Assembly (NCBI GenBank): GCA_040752215.1
Contig: JBFMEX010000015.1
Span: 49,107-113,106, forward strand
Direction of reading: 5' to 3'
Length of the DNA stretch: 64,000 bases
Source: JBFMEX01 sp040752215
GTDB taxonomy: Bacteria; Pseudomonadota; Alphaproteobacteria; Rhizobiales; Hyphomicrobiaceae
Shown here: positions 1-8,937 of the stretch, one piece after another
Numbering within the stretch: position 1 is the stretch's first letter
Layout: each line of letters opens with the position of its first letter
Made by a program: the position numbers and the translations under genes
The notes under the pieces: model-generated
The model's database searches: none
Seen by the model: only the letters and a program-made list of their open reading frames with translations
Told to the model about the DNA's origin: nothing

Positions 1-1286
1 GACGTGCGCTCGACCATCCCGCTGACGAGGAACGCGGTGACGGCGAGCACGAGGATCTGCGCTGCCTCGGCGTAAGGCAGGTCCAGCACGTAGTGATTGC
101 GCCACGCATAGACGTAGACCAGCGTGGCGGCCAGCGACCCGGCCAGCAGCGCCGCCGCCGCACCGGGAATGCCGTGCTCCGGGACGAGCAGCAGTCCGGT
201 GATCGCCACCGTGACCGTGTGCACGCCGTTGGAGACGAGCAGCATGTGGGAGCTCTCCATGAGATAGAGCGCTTGGCCGAAGAAATAGCCGCGGAACACG
301 ATCGTGACGCCGGTTGCGACGATCAGCGCCAGCACCGGCTCGACGGTCGCGCCAACGCTCGAGCCGAACAACGTGTCGATCAGGAGCCGGTCGAAGCGCA
401 GGATGGCGAGCGCGGCAAACGCCGTGAAAGTGACGTAGGCGAGGAAGGCGCGGCCGAGCACGGCGCCTGCCTCGTCGTGGCGGCCTTCGACTGCAGCGGC
501 CCGTGCGATCGACATGTAGGCGCCCGAGATCGCCTCGGCGGCGACGATCATCACCTGCCGGACCAGGTCGGCGACGGCGCCGTATGGGCCGAGATCGCCG
601 ACGCCGGCGAAGCGGGCCAGCAACAGGCGGTCGAGATTGTTGCCGAGCGAATCGAGCCCGAACGCCGGCACCAAGGGACGGCCATAGGCCCACAGCCGCT
701 CCGCCTGCGCGCGCGAGGGCGATCCCTTGATCTCGGGAGCCACATTGAGCACCAGCGGTACCGCGGCGCCGACATGGGCGAGGCTGACGCCGACGGCGAG
801 CGAAAGCGGCGTCGCGAACACCAGCAGCGCCGCCACGCCGAGCGTCGGCATCAGGAACGCGCGGGTCAGCACGCCGACTGCGACCGCACGGGCCTCGAGG
901 CGGGTGCGCGCCATCTCGTGCAGGGCGTCGTAGCTCGCCAGTCCGACCACCAGTGCGCCGACACCGGCGGCGACATCCGCCGCGACGAGACCGATCCCGG
1001 CGAGCGCACCCGCGACGATGGCCGTCAGCGCGAAACCGATGCCGAGCGCCGCCAGATAGGTGACGACGAGCGCCGACGCGCTCTCCTGCCGGAAGCAGGC
1101 GAAGAACGCGAACCGCAGCCATTGCATGGTGAGAGCGTAGACGATGACCGCGACGGCGAGGATCAGCAGGTAGGCGCCGTAGGTCTCGGGGCCGGCAATG
1201 CGCACCATCAGCGCCATCGCGACGAGGTTGACGACCGCCGCGATCAGCTTGGAGCCAAGGTAATATCCGAGGTGTCGTTCGATCAT
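1..1286 (-). CDS. Polysaccharide flippase (Wzx/MATE-like), C-terminus cut by window edge
   Basis: The leftward frame from the ATG at 1286 stays open to base 1 (about 428 residues), so the C-terminus lies outside the window. The product is almost wholly hydrophobic, with repeated 20-residue membrane segments separated by short basic loops, and starts MIERHLGYYLGSKLIAAVVN, as in oligosaccharide flippases of the MOP superfamily. Such proteins move lipid-linked polysaccharide repeat units across the inner membrane. The neighbour that would be transcribed just before it is an undecaprenyl-phosphate sugar transferase, which fits a capsule or exopolysaccharide locus extending leftwards. No Shine-Dalgarno sequence sits at ideal distance (a GAGGA lies about 20 bases upstream), so the exact start is less certain than the family. 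Confidence 0.8.
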   Translation of the reverse strand, partial: MIERHLGYYLGSKLIAAVVNLVAMALMVRIAGPETYGAYLLILAVAVIVYALTMQWLRFAFFACFRQESASALVVTYLAALGIGFALTAIVAGALAGIGLVAADVAAGVGALVVGLASYDALHEMARTRLEARAVAVGVLTRAFLMPTLGVAALLVFATPLSLAVGVSLAHVGAAVPLVLNVAPEIKGSPSRAQAERLWAYGRPLVPAFGLDSLGNNLDRLLLARFAGVGDLGPYGAVADLVRQVMIVAAEAISGAYMSIARAAAVEGRHDEAGAVLGRAFLAYVTFTAFAALAILRFDRLLIDTLFGSSVGATVEPVLALIVATGVTIVFRGYFFGQALYLMESSHMLLVSNGVHTVTVAITGLLLVPEHGIPGAAAALLAGSLAATLVYVYAWRNHYVLDLPYAEAAQILVLAVTAFLVSGMVERT

Positions 1287-1438
1287 CTTGGTGTGGCCGA
1301 AGCCGGCTCCTCGGGCGGGCGCGTGTCCAATTCATTCTTCAGATCGGCGCCGATGCGCCGGGCGGTGCCCCTCGCGGCGGGCCTGCCGGGCACAGGCGCG
1401 CGCCGTGAGATCGAGCGCGTCGAGCGACTATGCGCCGA

Positions 1439-2932
1439 TCAGCACGCGTTACGGAAGGCGCGCGGCGAGGCGGCCGTCAGTAGAACGATGTAGACGTCGA
1501 GCATCAACGACCAGTTGTCGACGTAGTAGAGGTCGTGCTCGACGCGCCGCGACATCTTCTCCTCGGTATCGGTCATGCCGCGCAAGCCATTGACCTGCGC
1601 CCAGCCGGTGATGCCGGGCCGGACGTTGAGCCGGCGGGGATAGGCCGCAATGCGCTTCTCGAACTCGCGATCGTGGGCGACGGCGTGCGGACGCGGCCCG
1701 ACGATCGACATCTCGCCGGCGAGCACGTTGAACAGCTGCGGCAGCTCGTCGAGGTTCCAGCGGCGCAGGAACTTGCCGACGCGGGTGACGCGGGCATCAC
1801 CGGGACGGACCTGGACGAAGGCGTCGCCGTCCTCGAGCACGGACATGGTGCGGAACTTCCAGATCCGGAACTCGCTCAAGTTGTAGCCGCTGCGACGCTG
1901 CCGGAAGAACACCGGCCCCTTGCTGTCGAGCTTGATCAGGGCGGCGATGCCCGCGAGCAGCGGTGCCAGCAGCAGCAGGGCCGTGGTCGCGACCACGAGA
2001 TCGAACAGCCGCTTGTAGACCGCCTGCAGCGGGCTCAGCGGCCGCTCGGTCAGCGTCAGCACCGGCAGGTCGCCGAGGCGCGAGAGCTGGCGCCCGTCGA
2101 TCCCGGCGAGCAGGCTGCCGAGGCTCATGTGGACCGTCACCGGCAGGCGCGAAAACGATTGCACCGCGGCCTCGACCAGACGGCGGTCGTCGAGCGGGGT
2201 CAGCAGCAGGATGCTGTCGGCCGAGACCTGGCGGGCCGCCTTGGTGGCACATTCGAGCGCCTCGGCGAGGCCGGGGTCGGTTGGCGCGCCGCGCTCCGGC
2301 GCAGTGCCCGAAAGGGCGACCGGGAGAACCACCGTCGACAACACCGCCACGTGACCGAGACTGTCGATCCCGCCGCGACGCTCGGCCTCGGCGAAGAACT
2401 CGCGGATCAGCGGCTCACTGCCGACGACCATCAAACGGCGCCCGGCGAGCACGCCGCTGGTCCGCACACTGCGATGCAGGCGCAGGATCGCGAGCTCGAC
2501 GGCGATGATGGCCACGAGGCCGACCGTATAGAAAATGAGCAGCCAGCCGCGCGAGAACTCGCCCGTCGTCTTGGTCAGGAAACCGAGCAAGGCAAGGCCG
2601 AGGAAGGCATAGTTCCACGAGGTGAAGATGCTCCGCAGGCGGCGGCTCAACGGCGTGTAGGCTTCGAACCGATACTCGTCGCGATGGACGAATGGCAGCG
2701 TGAAGAGCAACGCCGCCAGCACTCCGACGGCCGCGAACCAGGTCAGCGATCCCGGCTGATCATAGGCGGCGAGATGGTAGGCCCATCCCGTCAGCATCGA
2801 CGCGACCACGATCGTTGTGAACACGCCGACCATCGATGCGGTCGCCAGGGCGAACTCGCCCACCACGAGACCGGACCGGATCAGCAACGCTGGCCGCCGG
2901 TCATCAGCAACACAACTCACACCAGCCTCCAC
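1439..2932 (-). CDS. Undecaprenyl-phosphate glucose-1-phosphate transferase family (WcaJ/ExoY type)
   Basis: A 497-residue inner-membrane protein. The N-terminal third carries four to five hydrophobic segments, the middle is a Rossmann-like CoA-binding-type region (around 165-280), and the C-terminal 190 residues are a bacterial sugar transferase domain. Family hallmarks seen there are KRLFDLVVA, FRIWKFRTM, RRWNLDELPQLFNVL, MSIVGPRPH and RPGITGWAQVNG. The reaction is transfer of a sugar-1-phosphate (usually glucose or galactose) to undecaprenyl phosphate, the first membrane step of exopolysaccharide repeat-unit synthesis. It precedes the flippase gene in the same direction with a gap of about 150 bases. 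The sugar donor cannot be told from sequence alone. Confidence 0.92.
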   Translation of the reverse strand: MEAGVSCVADDRRPALLIRSGLVVGEFALATASMVGVFTTIVVASMLTGWAYHLAAYDQPGSLTWFAAVGVLAALLFTLPFVHRDEYRFEAYTPLSRRLRSIFTSWNYAFLGLALLGFLTKTTGEFSRGWLLIFYTVGLVAIIAVELAILRLHRSVRTSGVLAGRRLMVVGSEPLIREFFAEAERRGGIDSLGHVAVLSTVVLPVALSGTAPERGAPTDPGLAEALECATKAARQVSADSILLLTPLDDRRLVEAAVQSFSRLPVTVHMSLGSLLAGIDGRQLSRLGDLPVLTLTERPLSPLQAVYKRLFDLVVATTALLLLAPLLAGIAALIKLDSKGPVFFRQRRSGYNLSEFRIWKFRTMSVLEDGDAFVQVRPGDARVTRVGKFLRRWNLDELPQLFNVLAGEMSIVGPRPHAVAHDREFEKRIAAYPRRLNVRPGITGWAQVNGLRGMTDTEEKMSRRVEHDLYYVDNWSLMLDVYIVLLTAASPRAFRNAC

Positions 2933-3137
2933 TTGCCATCGCCCCGTCCCACACAGCGGAGCGACCGAAAAAAGATATGCTCCTTTGCTTACTTAGGGGG
3001 CTTGCTTTAACAGATGTTGCGAGCAAAGCAAGTCCGCGAACAGAGCAAGTCTGTTATTCCAATTTCCGTGCCAAGTCGCGTCCTCTCGATGGGCGGAAGC
3101 GGCAGCGACGACGCGACGGCCAGCCGTCCCAAAACGA

Positions 3138-3166
3138 TTGCCGGGCGTGAGGCAAATTGGGATATA
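3138..3166 (+). promoter_or_regulatory. Possible sigma-70 type promoter of tRNA-Thr
   Basis: TTGCCG at 3138-3143 and GATATA at 3161-3166 are separated by 17 bases, about 55 bases upstream of the tRNA gene. The surrounding stretch is more A/T rich than the genes. This is a pattern match by eye only. Confidence 0.35.
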
Positions 3167-3219
3167 AGGGCGCCGTCTTCGGATTGCGGTGCCAGTTCAC
3201 CGCATCCGCGCCCTTCCGA

Positions 3220-3294
3220 GCCGGCTTAGCTCAGTGGTAGAGCAGCGGTTTTGTAAACCGTTGGTCGGGGGTTCAAATCCCTCAGCCGGCACCA
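3220..3294 (+). tRNA. tRNA-Thr (anticodon UGU), CCA encoded
   Basis: A complete cloverleaf can be drawn. The acceptor stem GCCGGCT pairs with AGCCGGC, the D-arm contains AGCTCAGTGGTAGAGC, the anticodon stem-loop is GCGGT-TTTGTAA-ACCGT with anticodon TGT, and the T-loop is GTTCAAATC. Discriminator A and an encoded CCA complete the 3' end. The anticodon reads ACA threonine codons. Confidence 0.95.
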
Positions 3295-3310
3295 CATATC
3301 CACCGGCGCA

Positions 3311-4228
3311 ATGTCGAGCCGTGTCCCTGCCAATTTCCCCGGACTGCCCAAGACGGAGGCATATCGCCCGCCGCCGGTCCTAAATGGCGCCGGCCCGCTG
3401 CTCGCCGCCTACGATGTCGTGCTCTCGGACGTGTGGGGCGTGGTGCACGACGGCGTCACCGCCTACCCGGGCGCGAGCGAGGCGCTGAGCCGCTTTCGCG
3501 CCGGCGGCGGCACGGTCGTGCTCGTCTCCAATGCCCCGGTGCCGAACGAAGAGGTGGCCCGCATGCTGGACGGCAAACGGGTGCCGCGCGAGGCCTGGGA
3601 CGCGATCGTCTCGTCGGGCGATATCGCGCTCTCGCACATTGCCGAGCTGGGCTACGAGCGCCTGTATTGGATCGGGCCGGAGGACCGCGACGCCGCATTC
3701 TTCACCCGCCTTGCCGCCACCGAGGTCGGGCTCGCCCATGCCGAGGCGATCGTGTGCACCGGCCTCGACGACGACCGCAATGAGACCGTCGAGACCTACG
3801 CGCCGCTGTTGGAGCGCGCGCGCGCGCGCGACCTGCCGTTCGTGTGCGCCAACCCGGATCTCGTCGTCGACGTCGGCGGCACGCTGCTGCTGTGCGCGGG
3901 TGCGATCGCAGAGGCCTATGCGGCGATGGGCGGGGCCGTCTATTGGGCCGGAAAGCCGTATCCGATCGCTTACGAGACCGCGCTGGCGGTCGCGCAGCGG
4001 TTGCGCGCCGAGAGCGTCCCGCGCCAGCGCGTGCTGGCGATCGGCGATGCTGTGCGCACCGACCTCAAGGCCGCGGAGACCGCCGGCATCGACGCCCTGT
4101 TCGTGGCTTCCGGCATCCATCGCGCCGAGACGATGCGCGGCGAGGAGATCGATGCCGCGGGGCTTGCCCGGCTGCTCGCGGCCGGATCGCCACCAGCACG
4201 CGCGGCGATGGCCTATCTCTCCTGGTAG
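3311..4228 (+). CDS. HAD superfamily class IIA phosphatase (TIGR01459-type)
   Basis: A 305-residue soluble protein related to the NagD/PGPase class of HAD hydrolases. The nucleophile motif appears as VVLSDVWGVVHDG near residue 37, where the second Asp of the usual DxDGT loop is replaced by W-G, typical of the alphaproteobacterial TIGR01459 branch. Motif II is VVLVSNAP (about 69-76), and the C-terminal GKPYP and AIGDAVRTDLKAA segments are motif III/IV. Members hydrolyse small phosphate esters, but the substrate of this branch is unknown. It starts 16 bases after the tRNA gene, so read-through transcription is possible. Confidence 0.85.
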   Translation: MSSRVPANFPGLPKTEAYRPPPVLNGAGPLLAAYDVVLSDVWGVVHDGVTAYPGASEALSRFRAGGGTVVLVSNAPVPNEEVARMLDGKRVPREAWDAIVSSGDIALSHIAELGYERLYWIGPEDRDAAFFTRLAATEVGLAHAEAIVCTGLDDDRNETVETYAPLLERARARDLPFVCANPDLVVDVGGTLLLCAGAIAEAYAAMGGAVYWAGKPYPIAYETALAVAQRLRAESVPRQRVLAIGDAVRTDLKAAETAGIDALFVASGIHRAETMRGEEIDAAGLARLLAAGSPPARAAMAYLSW

Positions 4229-4233
4229 CGGCG

Positions 4234-5226
4234 TCAGCGCTTGGCTGGACTGCCGGCGTCGCGTGCCGGCCTGGAACCGTCCGAGAACCCGCCCAGCACC
4301 ATGTCCGGCGCCGACGTGTTGTGGCGCGAGAGCGCGGTGCGCCCGAGCCAGACGTCGGTCGCGGCCTTGGCACCCTTGAATTGCATGACCGGCTCCTCGC
4401 GCCAGCCGGCGGCGCCCTGCTCCAGCACACCGACCTCGGCGGCATCGTTGTTGAAGCGCGTCACGAACATCGAGCGCAGCGCTGCGAACGGCGTGCCGGC
4501 AATCGGCTTGTCGAGCGTCACCTCGAGGCGGTGGCGCTCAGCGTCCAGCTCGGCGAGCACGACGCGGGCGCTGCCGCCGGCGGCGAACGCCAGCGTGAAG
4601 GTGCGCGTCTTGGGATCGAAGGCGACCTCTGCGAGGTCGACCACGGGCCGCCCCTTGTCCTCGGCAACCGGCCCGATCAGGAACGAGGAACCGAACGCGG
4701 TCGGGGCGCGGCCGGGCGGAGATTTGGGCCGCAGCCGCCAGTAGCCGTCCTGCGGATAGAGGACCAGCACCTCCTCGCCACCCATCGGCCGGATCACCCA
4801 GACCTGCAGCAAGTGCAGCCCTGCGTAGACCTTGTCGCCGATGCGGACCTTGGTCCTGGCCTCGCGCCAGAACGACTGGCCCTTGTGCGCCACCACCCAC
4901 AGCTCGATGTCCTCGTAGATCGTCATGCGCTCGGGCGGCCCGGCGGCCACCGCCTCGCCCTTGAACTCGCAGGCGGTCCAGTCGGGCTCGAAGCTGTCGG
5001 CGGCGACCGTCGGCAGGTAGGCGGGATGTGCGGCCTCGACGTGGAACGCCCGGACCGCCGGCGAGGCCAAGGTCAGCGTCACGTTGTCCTTCTCCGCGCA
5101 CAGCACCGGCTCGGAGCGGTTGGTCACCTCCACGGCGAGCATGCCGCGGGAAGCCGCGACCACCGCCGACGGTGCTAGCATGCCGACAAGGGCGAGCCAC
5201 ATGGCAGAGCGGGCAATGAAGCGCAT
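4234..5226 (-). CDS. Exported protein of unknown function
   Basis: A 330-residue protein with a clear N-terminal signal peptide (hydrophobic core ALVGMLAPSAVV, likely cleavage after AVVAAS). The mature part is rich in beta-forming segments and has two cysteines, near residues 43 and 85; I do not recognise a domain. A GGAG sits at good spacing before the ATG. The start lies 46 bases after the FkbM methyltransferase gene on the same strand, so it could be the last gene of the mdoH-fkbM run and act in the periplasm, where MdoH-made glucans end up. That link rests on context only. Its tail lies 5 bases from the convergent HAD gene. Confidence 0.7.
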   Translation of the reverse strand: MRFIARSAMWLALVGMLAPSAVVAASRGMLAVEVTNRSEPVLCAEKDNVTLTLASPAVRAFHVEAAHPAYLPTVAADSFEPDWTACEFKGEAVAAGPPERMTIYEDIELWVVAHKGQSFWREARTKVRIGDKVYAGLHLLQVWVIRPMGGEEVLVLYPQDGYWRLRPKSPPGRAPTAFGSSFLIGPVAEDKGRPVVDLAEVAFDPKTRTFTLAFAAGGSARVVLAELDAERHRLEVTLDKPIAGTPFAALRSMFVTRFNNDAAEVGVLEQGAAGWREEPVMQFKGAKAATDVWLGRTALSRHNTSAPDMVLGGFSDGSRPARDAGSPAKR

Positions 5227-5272
5227 CGGGTGCTCCTGTCGGGGTGGATTGTGCCCGTTGCCGCGTGCCGCG

Positions 5273-6049
5273 TCAGGGTGCGCCGAGAACGGCGTAAACG
5301 TCGCCCGAATTGGCCTCGTGCGGCAAGGCGAGGATGTGGGCGGCGATCGTCTCGCGGTCGACCCAGTGCCCGAAGGTCAGCTGCTGGCTTTCGCCGAGCG
5401 CCAGATCGTAGCGGTAGGGCCCGAGCGCCGCCAGCCGCTCGAGACAGGCGAGCGCGACATCACGCTGGATGGTCGTGATCTCGAACGATAGCGCCGGCAC
5501 CGGCTGCGAAAGGCCGTCGAGCACATCGCGCTCGAAGCCCTCAACGTCGATCTTGACGAAGCTCGGCCGGCCGTGGCGCGCGATCAGGGCGTCGAGCGTG
5601 GTGACGGGCACGACCATCTCGCGATCCCACACCTGGCCCTCCCAGCCGCCCTGCCCGTCGGCGGCGGCGACGAAACCGCGGGAGGCGGTGGTGACGGTCG
5701 GGTTGGCGCTGTTGACGTGCAGCGTCAGCGTGCCGGGCGCCGGTCCGCAGGCCGCCTCCTCGAGCGCGACGGCGCCATCGCAGCCGTAGATGGCGCGGAT
5801 GACGCGCGCGCAATCGGGCTGCGGCTCGAGCGCGACAACGCGCGCGCCGAGGCGGCGGAAAGCGCCAATTCGGTCGCCGACGTGACTGCCGATGTCGAAG
5901 GCCAGACCGCCGCGGCCGACGAAGCGCGCGTAGAGCGCATCCATCGCCGACTCACGCGCCGCGTCGCCGTAGTAGACCTCGAGCGAGCGGCGGAGCGCGG
6001 CCAGCGAGGGCTCGCGCTTCAACTCGTCGAGCAACCTGGCTGTCGGCAT
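5273..6049 (-). CDS. FkbM family SAM-dependent methyltransferase
   Basis: A 258-residue methyltransferase. The SAM-binding glycine loop is seen as LAFDIGSHVGDRIGAF (about 49-64), motif II as VVALEPQPD, and the FkbM signature as FVKIDVEGFERDVL (about 164-177). FkbM proteins methylate hydroxyl groups, often on sugars of glycolipids or polysaccharides. The start codon follows the mdoH stop by 6 bases, so the two are almost certainly co-transcribed. A natural guess is methylation of the glucan or of a precursor, but no substrate evidence exists in the sequence. Confidence 0.88.
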   Translation of the reverse strand: MPTARLLDELKREPSLAALRRSLEVYYGDAARESAMDALYARFVGRGGLAFDIGSHVGDRIGAFRRLGARVVALEPQPDCARVIRAIYGCDGAVALEEAACGPAPGTLTLHVNSANPTVTTASRGFVAAADGQGGWEGQVWDREMVVPVTTLDALIARHGRPSFVKIDVEGFERDVLDGLSQPVPALSFEITTIQRDVALACLERLAALGPYRYDLALGESQQLTFGHWVDRETIAAHILALPHEANSGDVYAVLGAP

Positions 6050-6055
6050 GGCGCC

Positions 6056-7855
6056 TCAGGTCCCCTGGATCGTGCGGATCTCGGCCGGCGGCGTGAAGTC
6101 CTCGGGGATGCCGGCGATACCGTGGCGCTTCATGAGGCGGCCGAGCTCGGGGGTCGCCGTGACGACGGCGAACGGGATCGCCAGCAGGTAGCCGGCGGTG
6201 AGCGGCAGGCTCCAGTAGAACGCGGTCGGCGAGATCGCATAGAGCGCGCCGCACACGACGATCCCGAACAGCGTCTGTGGCCAGAAGCTCTCGAGCGCGG
6301 AGCGAAGCGAGATGCCGTAGGCGTCGCGCGACTGCCCGCCCCACGCAACCGAGCGTCCGAACGCGAGCCCGATCATGAAGATCGTCGTGCGGATGGTGGA
6401 GACGGCGCCCTGCAGGAACGAGAACACCAGCTCGAGCGCGGCGCTGGTCGCGAAGCGCAGCGGGCCGCCGAACGCGGCGACGCCGCCCCTGGTCAACATC
6501 GCGTCGAGGAGGCCGGCGATCTTCGGTGCCAGATACATGGCGAAGTAGGTGACGTAGAGGCCGATTGCCAGCGCCGTCGGATAGTCGGCGATCGCCCGCG
6601 CCTCGTAGGCGGCGATGGGAGAGAGCGCGATCATCAGCGTCCAGGCCGGGATGCCGACGAACATCAGGATCGCCCACACCAGCTGGAACCGGCTCATCGG
6701 CTCGAGGCCCGGCAGGTCCAGGAGCTTCACGTACTGCATGTTGCCCTGGCACCAGCGCACGTCCCGCTTGGCGAAATCGAGGATCGTCGGCGGGTTCTCC
6801 TCCCATGAGCCGTTCTCGAACGGGAGCACGCGAACCTCGTAGCCGGCGCGGCGCATCAGCGTCGCCTCGACCTGATCGTGCGAGAGTACGTGGCCGCCGA
6901 GCGGCGGCTTGCCGGGTAGCATCGGCAGGTGGCACTGCTCGGCGAATGGCCTGATCCGAACCAGTGCGTTGTGGCCCCAGAACGGCCCGCAGTCGCCGAC
7001 CCACCACGATTGACCCATGGTGTAGGAGCGCATGCCGTGGCGCATGCCGAACTGGAAGATGCGCGCGAACGCGCTCTCCGACGGCATGCCGACGACGAGA
7101 CTCTGCAGGATGCCGAGGCGGGGGTGCGCCTGCATCATGCGCACCAGCTTCACGATCGCCTCGCCGCTCATCAGGCTATCGGCGTCCAAGGGCAGCATCA
7201 GCTCGTAGCCGGCGCCCCAGCGCTCGCAGAAGTCGCGCACGTTGCCGGCCTTGAAGCCGGTGTTCTCGGTGCGGCGGCGATAGACGATGCGGTCGCGATC
7301 GGGATCGGCCGCCTTCCAGGCGGCGATGCCGGCCTCCTCGGCCGCGGCCACCTCGGGATTGTTGGTGTCGGATAGGATGAAGTAGCTGAAGTGCGTGCCC
7401 TCACCGGTCGCGTCGAGGCTGGCCTTGACGACCTTGAGGCGGGCGAGGGCGCGGCCCGGCTCCTCGTTGCGCAGCGTCAGCAGCACCGCGGTCTCGATCG
7501 CGATCGGCGTCTTGGCCTCGCCAGCGGCGGCGAACGGCGCCACGGCGGCTACCGGGTCCTTGTGGACGTGCAGCAGCCAGAGGCCGATCACCGCGTTCCA
7601 GAACCCGAGCACGCTCCACGGCGTGCCGATGGCGAAGCAGAGGAGCAGCACGATGTCGGTGGCGGTCCATCCCCCGGAGCCGAGGATGTGGGCGGCGGCA
7701 TAGAGCATGGCGAGGTAGGTCGCGACGTTGAGCGCGATCACGACGCCGCGCCGGCGGGCAAGCTCGGCGTTTGCCTGTAGCCCCGTCGGTGTCGTAAGGC
7801 TCTCGTCGCGGGCAGCAAGCGCCGGCATGGCAGGGGTCTCGAGACGGTCGGTCAT
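6056..7855 (-). CDS. mdoH: Glucans biosynthesis glucosyltransferase MdoH (OpgH)
   Basis: A 599-residue inner-membrane family 2 glycosyltransferase that builds the beta-glucan backbone of osmoregulated periplasmic glucans from UDP-glucose. Seen motifs are the acceptor of the nucleotide sugar LDADSLMSG (about 223-231), the catalytic HDQVEA (about 326-331) and the product-binding RDVRWCQGN (about 364-372), flanked by two N-terminal and several C-terminal membrane segments. The frame is open upstream to 8245, but the ATG at 7855 (MTDRLETPAMP) avoids overlap with the divergent dehydrogenase gene and gives the usual length of short alphaproteobacterial MdoH. The partner periplasmic gene mdoG is not in the window. 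fkbM follows directly. Confidence 0.92.
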   Translation of the reverse strand: MTDRLETPAMPALAARDESLTTPTGLQANAELARRRGVVIALNVATYLAMLYAAAHILGSGGWTATDIVLLLCFAIGTPWSVLGFWNAVIGLWLLHVHKDPVAAVAPFAAAGEAKTPIAIETAVLLTLRNEEPGRALARLKVVKASLDATGEGTHFSYFILSDTNNPEVAAAEEAGIAAWKAADPDRDRIVYRRRTENTGFKAGNVRDFCERWGAGYELMLPLDADSLMSGEAIVKLVRMMQAHPRLGILQSLVVGMPSESAFARIFQFGMRHGMRSYTMGQSWWVGDCGPFWGHNALVRIRPFAEQCHLPMLPGKPPLGGHVLSHDQVEATLMRRAGYEVRVLPFENGSWEENPPTILDFAKRDVRWCQGNMQYVKLLDLPGLEPMSRFQLVWAILMFVGIPAWTLMIALSPIAAYEARAIADYPTALAIGLYVTYFAMYLAPKIAGLLDAMLTRGGVAAFGGPLRFATSAALELVFSFLQGAVSTIRTTIFMIGLAFGRSVAWGGQSRDAYGISLRSALESFWPQTLFGIVVCGALYAISPTAFYWSLPLTAGYLLAIPFAVVTATPELGRLMKRHGIAGIPEDFTPPAEIRTIQGT

Positions 7856-7915
7856 GGGTTCTTCGTTCAAAGGGCGGCCAGCGGCCGCGCGCTTCTCTAT
7901 CCAAGGACGGGCGGC

Positions 7916-8914
7916 ATGACGATGCGGCGATCTGCCGGCACGACACACGTCGCCCGCGCACTCTGGTACGCAGGCCCCGGAAAGGTGGAGCTTCGCCCCG
8001 AGACGCTCGGGCCACCCAAGCCGGACGAGGCCAGGGTGCGGACGGCCTTCTCCGGCATCAGCCGCGGCACGGAGCGGCTGATACTGAACGGCCTGGTCGG
8101 CAGAAGCGAATGGGAGCGCATGAAAGCCCCTCTCCAAAAGGGCGCTTTTCCATTTCCAGTCAAATACGGCTATTGCGCGACGGGAACCGTGGAGGCGGGA
8201 CCGGACCACCTGCTCGGCCGCGACGTGTTCTGCCTGCACCCTCATCAGGACATGTTTGTTGCGCCATCAACCATGCTGGTGCCGCTGCCCGCCGGCGTGC
8301 CGCTGCGCCGGGCGACGCTGACCGCCAATATGGAGACCGCGCTCAACGCCCATTGGGACGGCGGCTCCGGACCGGGCGACCGGATCGTCGTCGTCGGTGC
8401 CGGCGTGCTCGGGCTGCTGGTCGCGCACATCGCCGCCCGGTTGCCCGGGGCCGAGGTGACCGTGGTCGACATCCTCGAGGCCCGCCGCCCGATCGTCGAG
8501 AGCTTCGGGGCGCGCTTCGCCATACCCGAGACCGCCCCCCTCGAGGCCGACATCGTATTCCACACCAGCGCCTCGGCTCCGGGGCTCGCCACCGCCATCG
8601 CTGCTGCCGGCGACGAGGCGACGATCGTCGAGCTCAGCTGGTACGGCGACAAGCACATCGAAGCACCGCTCGGCGGACCATTCCACAGCCGGCGACTGAA
8701 GCTCGTCTCGTCCCAGGTCGGCCGCGTCGCGGCCAACCGCCGCTCCCGCTGGGACTTCCGCCGCCGCCTCGAAGCCGCCTTGAATCTGCTGACCGATCCG
8801 GCCCTCGACGTGCTGGTGGCCAAGGAGATCGCGTTCGCGGACGCCGCTGCGGCCCTGCCGGCGCTGCTCGATCTCAACGCCCCTGCTCTCGCCCCAGTCA
8901 TCCGCTACCGCTGA
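7916..8914 (+). CDS. Zinc-type alcohol dehydrogenase family protein (MDR superfamily)
   Basis: A 332-residue medium-chain dehydrogenase/reductase. The nucleotide-binding fold is clear: VVVGAGVLGLLVAH (about 160-173) followed by VTVVDI. The N-terminal GroES-like half has SGISRGTERL but lacks the canonical catalytic zinc ligands C-x-H-E, so activity as an alcohol dehydrogenase is doubtful and reduction of an oxo group is an alternative. It heads a four-gene operon (dehydrogenase, PTPS-like, glycosyltransferase, methyltransferase) whose later genes overlap by a few bases, so it probably acts on the same small molecule as they do. ATG at 7922 is an alternative start. Confidence 0.82.
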   Translation: MTMRRSAGTTHVARALWYAGPGKVELRPETLGPPKPDEARVRTAFSGISRGTERLILNGLVGRSEWERMKAPLQKGAFPFPVKYGYCATGTVEAGPDHLLGRDVFCLHPHQDMFVAPSTMLVPLPAGVPLRRATLTANMETALNAHWDGGSGPGDRIVVVGAGVLGLLVAHIAARLPGAEVTVVDILEARRPIVESFGARFAIPETAPLEADIVFHTSASAPGLATAIAAAGDEATIVELSWYGDKHIEAPLGGPFHSRRLKLVSSQVGRVAANRRSRWDFRRRLEAALNLLTDPALDVLVAKEIAFADAAAALPALLDLNAPALAPVIRYR

Positions 8915-8937
8915 CAACAGATACCGGAGCCCCCTCC

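Noticed and set aside
93..1493. Long rightward open frame rich in Arg, Asp and His across the flippase gene
   Set aside because: It is antisense to a convincing membrane protein gene and has the low-complexity composition typical of reverse frames in GC-rich DNA. The same holds for many other long frames opposite real genes in this window.
3780..3835. GCGCGC-rich run in the HAD gene as a repeat element
   Set aside because: It encodes an Arg/Ala-rich helix (RARARD) in frame and is explained by codon use.
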